A stretch of DNA of 5,783 bases from Elusimicrobiota bacterium (GTDB lineage Bacteria; RUG730). Positions within the stretch are counted from its first letter, which is position 1, and each line of letters starts with the position of its first letter. Made by a program: the position numbers and the translations under genes. Positions 4,876 through 5,783 of this stretch are shown here, one piece after another. The stretch is taken from contig JAIRLV010000060.1 in the NCBI GenBank assembly GCA_031259185.1, positions 1 to 5,783 on the forward strand. The letters are read 5' to 3'. Below the pieces are notes generated by a model, which was not told the origin of the DNA, did not search any database, and saw only the letters and a list, made by a program, of their open reading frames with translations.

Positions 4876-5783
4876 ATGACAAATAAATTAATATTAGGCG
4901 ATAATTTAGAAGTTTTGAAAAGTTTGCCAAGTCAATCAATAGATTTATGTTATATTGATCCGCCATTTTTTTCTAATAGAAACTATGAAGTGATATGGGG
5001 TGATACAGGAGAGATTGCAAGTTTTCAAGATAGATGGAGTGGTGGGATAAATCAATATATTTTTTGGCTCAAAGAAAGAGTTTATGAAATTCATAGAGTT
5101 TTGAAGGATACGGGAAGTTTTTATTTACATTGTGATTGGCATGCTGATGCGTATATTCGAGTAGAGATTCTGGATAAGATTTTTGGAATGAATAATTTAA
5201 TCAATCAGTTTGTTTGGAAAAGAAGTTTTAATCGTTCCAGTATTTTCAAAGCTGCGAGAAAAAATTATGATACTATTTTCTTTTATTCGAAATCTGGTAA
5301 ATATACCTTTAATCTGCATTTCACAGAATTATCCAAGGCATCGAAAGATCTGTATAAAAATGAAGATGAAAGAGGAGTTTATCGATTAGCACCATTATTA
5401 GCAAGCGGTAAAGTACGAAATGGGGAAACAGGAAAAGTTTGGCGGAATGTTGATCCGAATAAACAAGGAAAAGGAGGAATGCATTGGATCACAACCCCTG
5501 ATAAACTGGATGAATACGATAATGAAGGTTTAATATATTTTCCTAAAAATGGTGTGACGCCACAATTAAAATACTATTTAGATCAAAGTCCAGGTGCTCC
5601 ATTGAATGAAATATGGGATGACATAAAGTTAGCGCAAGGAAAAGAAGCTATCGGCTACCCCACCCAAAAGCCAGAGGCATTATTAGAAAGAATTATTAGG
5701 GTAAGTTCTAATGAAGGAGATACAATTTTAGATTGTTTTTGTGGAGGCGGGACAACTATTGCAGTCGCCAACAAGTTAAATAG
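4876..5783 (+). CDS. Beta-class site-specific DNA methyltransferase (N6-adenine or N4-cytosine), 3' end outside the window
   Basis: The open frame runs for 302 complete codons to the window end without a stop. It would transfer a methyl group from S-adenosylmethionine to a base in a specific DNA sequence. The catalytic motif IV is YIDPPFF (26-32); DPPF/Y favours N6-adenine. The SAM-binding motif I is LDCFCGGGTT (285-294), preceded by GYPTQKPEALLERII (260-274), a signature of the N4/N6 methylase family. The order IV, target-recognition region (about 110-250), then I defines the beta class. The opening KLILGDNLEVLKSLPSQSID is typical of these enzymes, and the ATG is fixed by an adjacent in-frame stop. 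Only eight residues follow motif I, so the C-terminus is missing. CTG Leu codons occur four times here and I found none in the preceding gene; CGN Arg codons are also common (about 5 of 14). This hints at transfer. A cognate endonuclease may lie downstream; a phage or solitary methylase is also possible. Confidence 0.92.
   Translation, partial: MTNKLILGDNLEVLKSLPSQSIDLCYIDPPFFSNRNYEVIWGDTGEIASFQDRWSGGINQYIFWLKERVYEIHRVLKDTGSFYLHCDWHADAYIRVEILDKIFGMNNLINQFVWKRSFNRSSIFKAARKNYDTIFFYSKSGKYTFNLHFTELSKASKDLYKNEDERGVYRLAPLLASGKVRNGETGKVWRNVDPNKQGKGGMHWITTPDKLDEYDNEGLIYFPKNGVTPQLKYYLDQSPGAPLNEIWDDIKLAQGKEAIGYPTQKPEALLERIIRVSSNEGDTILDCFCGGGTTIAVANKLN

Noticed and set aside
1-5783. Mollicute-like genetic code (TGA as Trp) given the low GC
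   Set aside because: The NuoE-like gene ends at TGA, Trp positions use TGG, and all frames are complete under the standard code.
1-5783. CRISPR arrays, tRNA or rRNA genes, insertion sequences
   Set aside because: I saw no regularly spaced repeats, no cloverleaf-like or rRNA-like sequence, and no transposase gene or terminal inverted repeats.

Overview
The window is very AT-rich, uses the standard genetic code (Trp is TGG and the NuoE-like gene ends in TGA), has strong AAGGAG/GGAGG ribosome binding sites and favours AGA, TTA and AAA codons. Together with a HydBC-type NADH module and a V-type ATPase-like stalk protein, this suggests a low-GC anaerobic fermenter. My best guess is Fusobacteriota (Leptotrichia/Fusobacterium-like), with Clostridia as the alternative; this is inference from composition and gene content, not identification. 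All genes found are on the + strand.

Layout. (1) 1-99: AT-only upstream region ending in a strong ribosome binding site. (2) 100-1761: complete DEAD-box RNA helicase of the DeaD/CsdA type with a C-terminal DbpA-like RNA-binding domain. (3) 1776-2102: 108-residue charged coiled-coil protein that looks like the V-type ATPase peripheral-stalk subunit (G/H, NtpF/AhaH) but stands alone; it is very probably co-transcribed with the helicase. (4) 2103-2430: 328 bases without a gene, nearly pure A/T, with several all-A/T inverted repeats, no recognisable GC-rich terminator and a perfect TATAAT box upstream of the next gene. (5) 2431-2898 and 2942-4828: a two-gene operon for a NuoE/HydC-like [2Fe-2S] protein (TTG start) and a 628-residue NuoF/HydB-like NADH-binding flavoprotein carrying all its iron-sulfur motifs. 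(6) 4876-5783: 5' part of a beta-class DNA methyltransferase, cut off by the window end just after its SAM-binding motif.

How the genes relate. The NuoE- and NuoF-like proteins would form an NADH-oxidising or -reducing module. In HydABC-type electron-bifurcating hydrogenases this module partners with an [FeFe]-hydrogenase subunit (HydA), but the next gene here is a DNA methyltransferase whose codon use differs mildly from its neighbours. The catalytic partner must therefore lie beyond the methyltransferase or elsewhere, or a different partner is used. The methyltransferase may be the first gene of a restriction-modification system inserted behind the pair. I found no clear evidence of a previously undescribed system; the most interesting points are the two incomplete complexes (orphan stalk subunit, NADH module without partner) and the methyltransferase junction.
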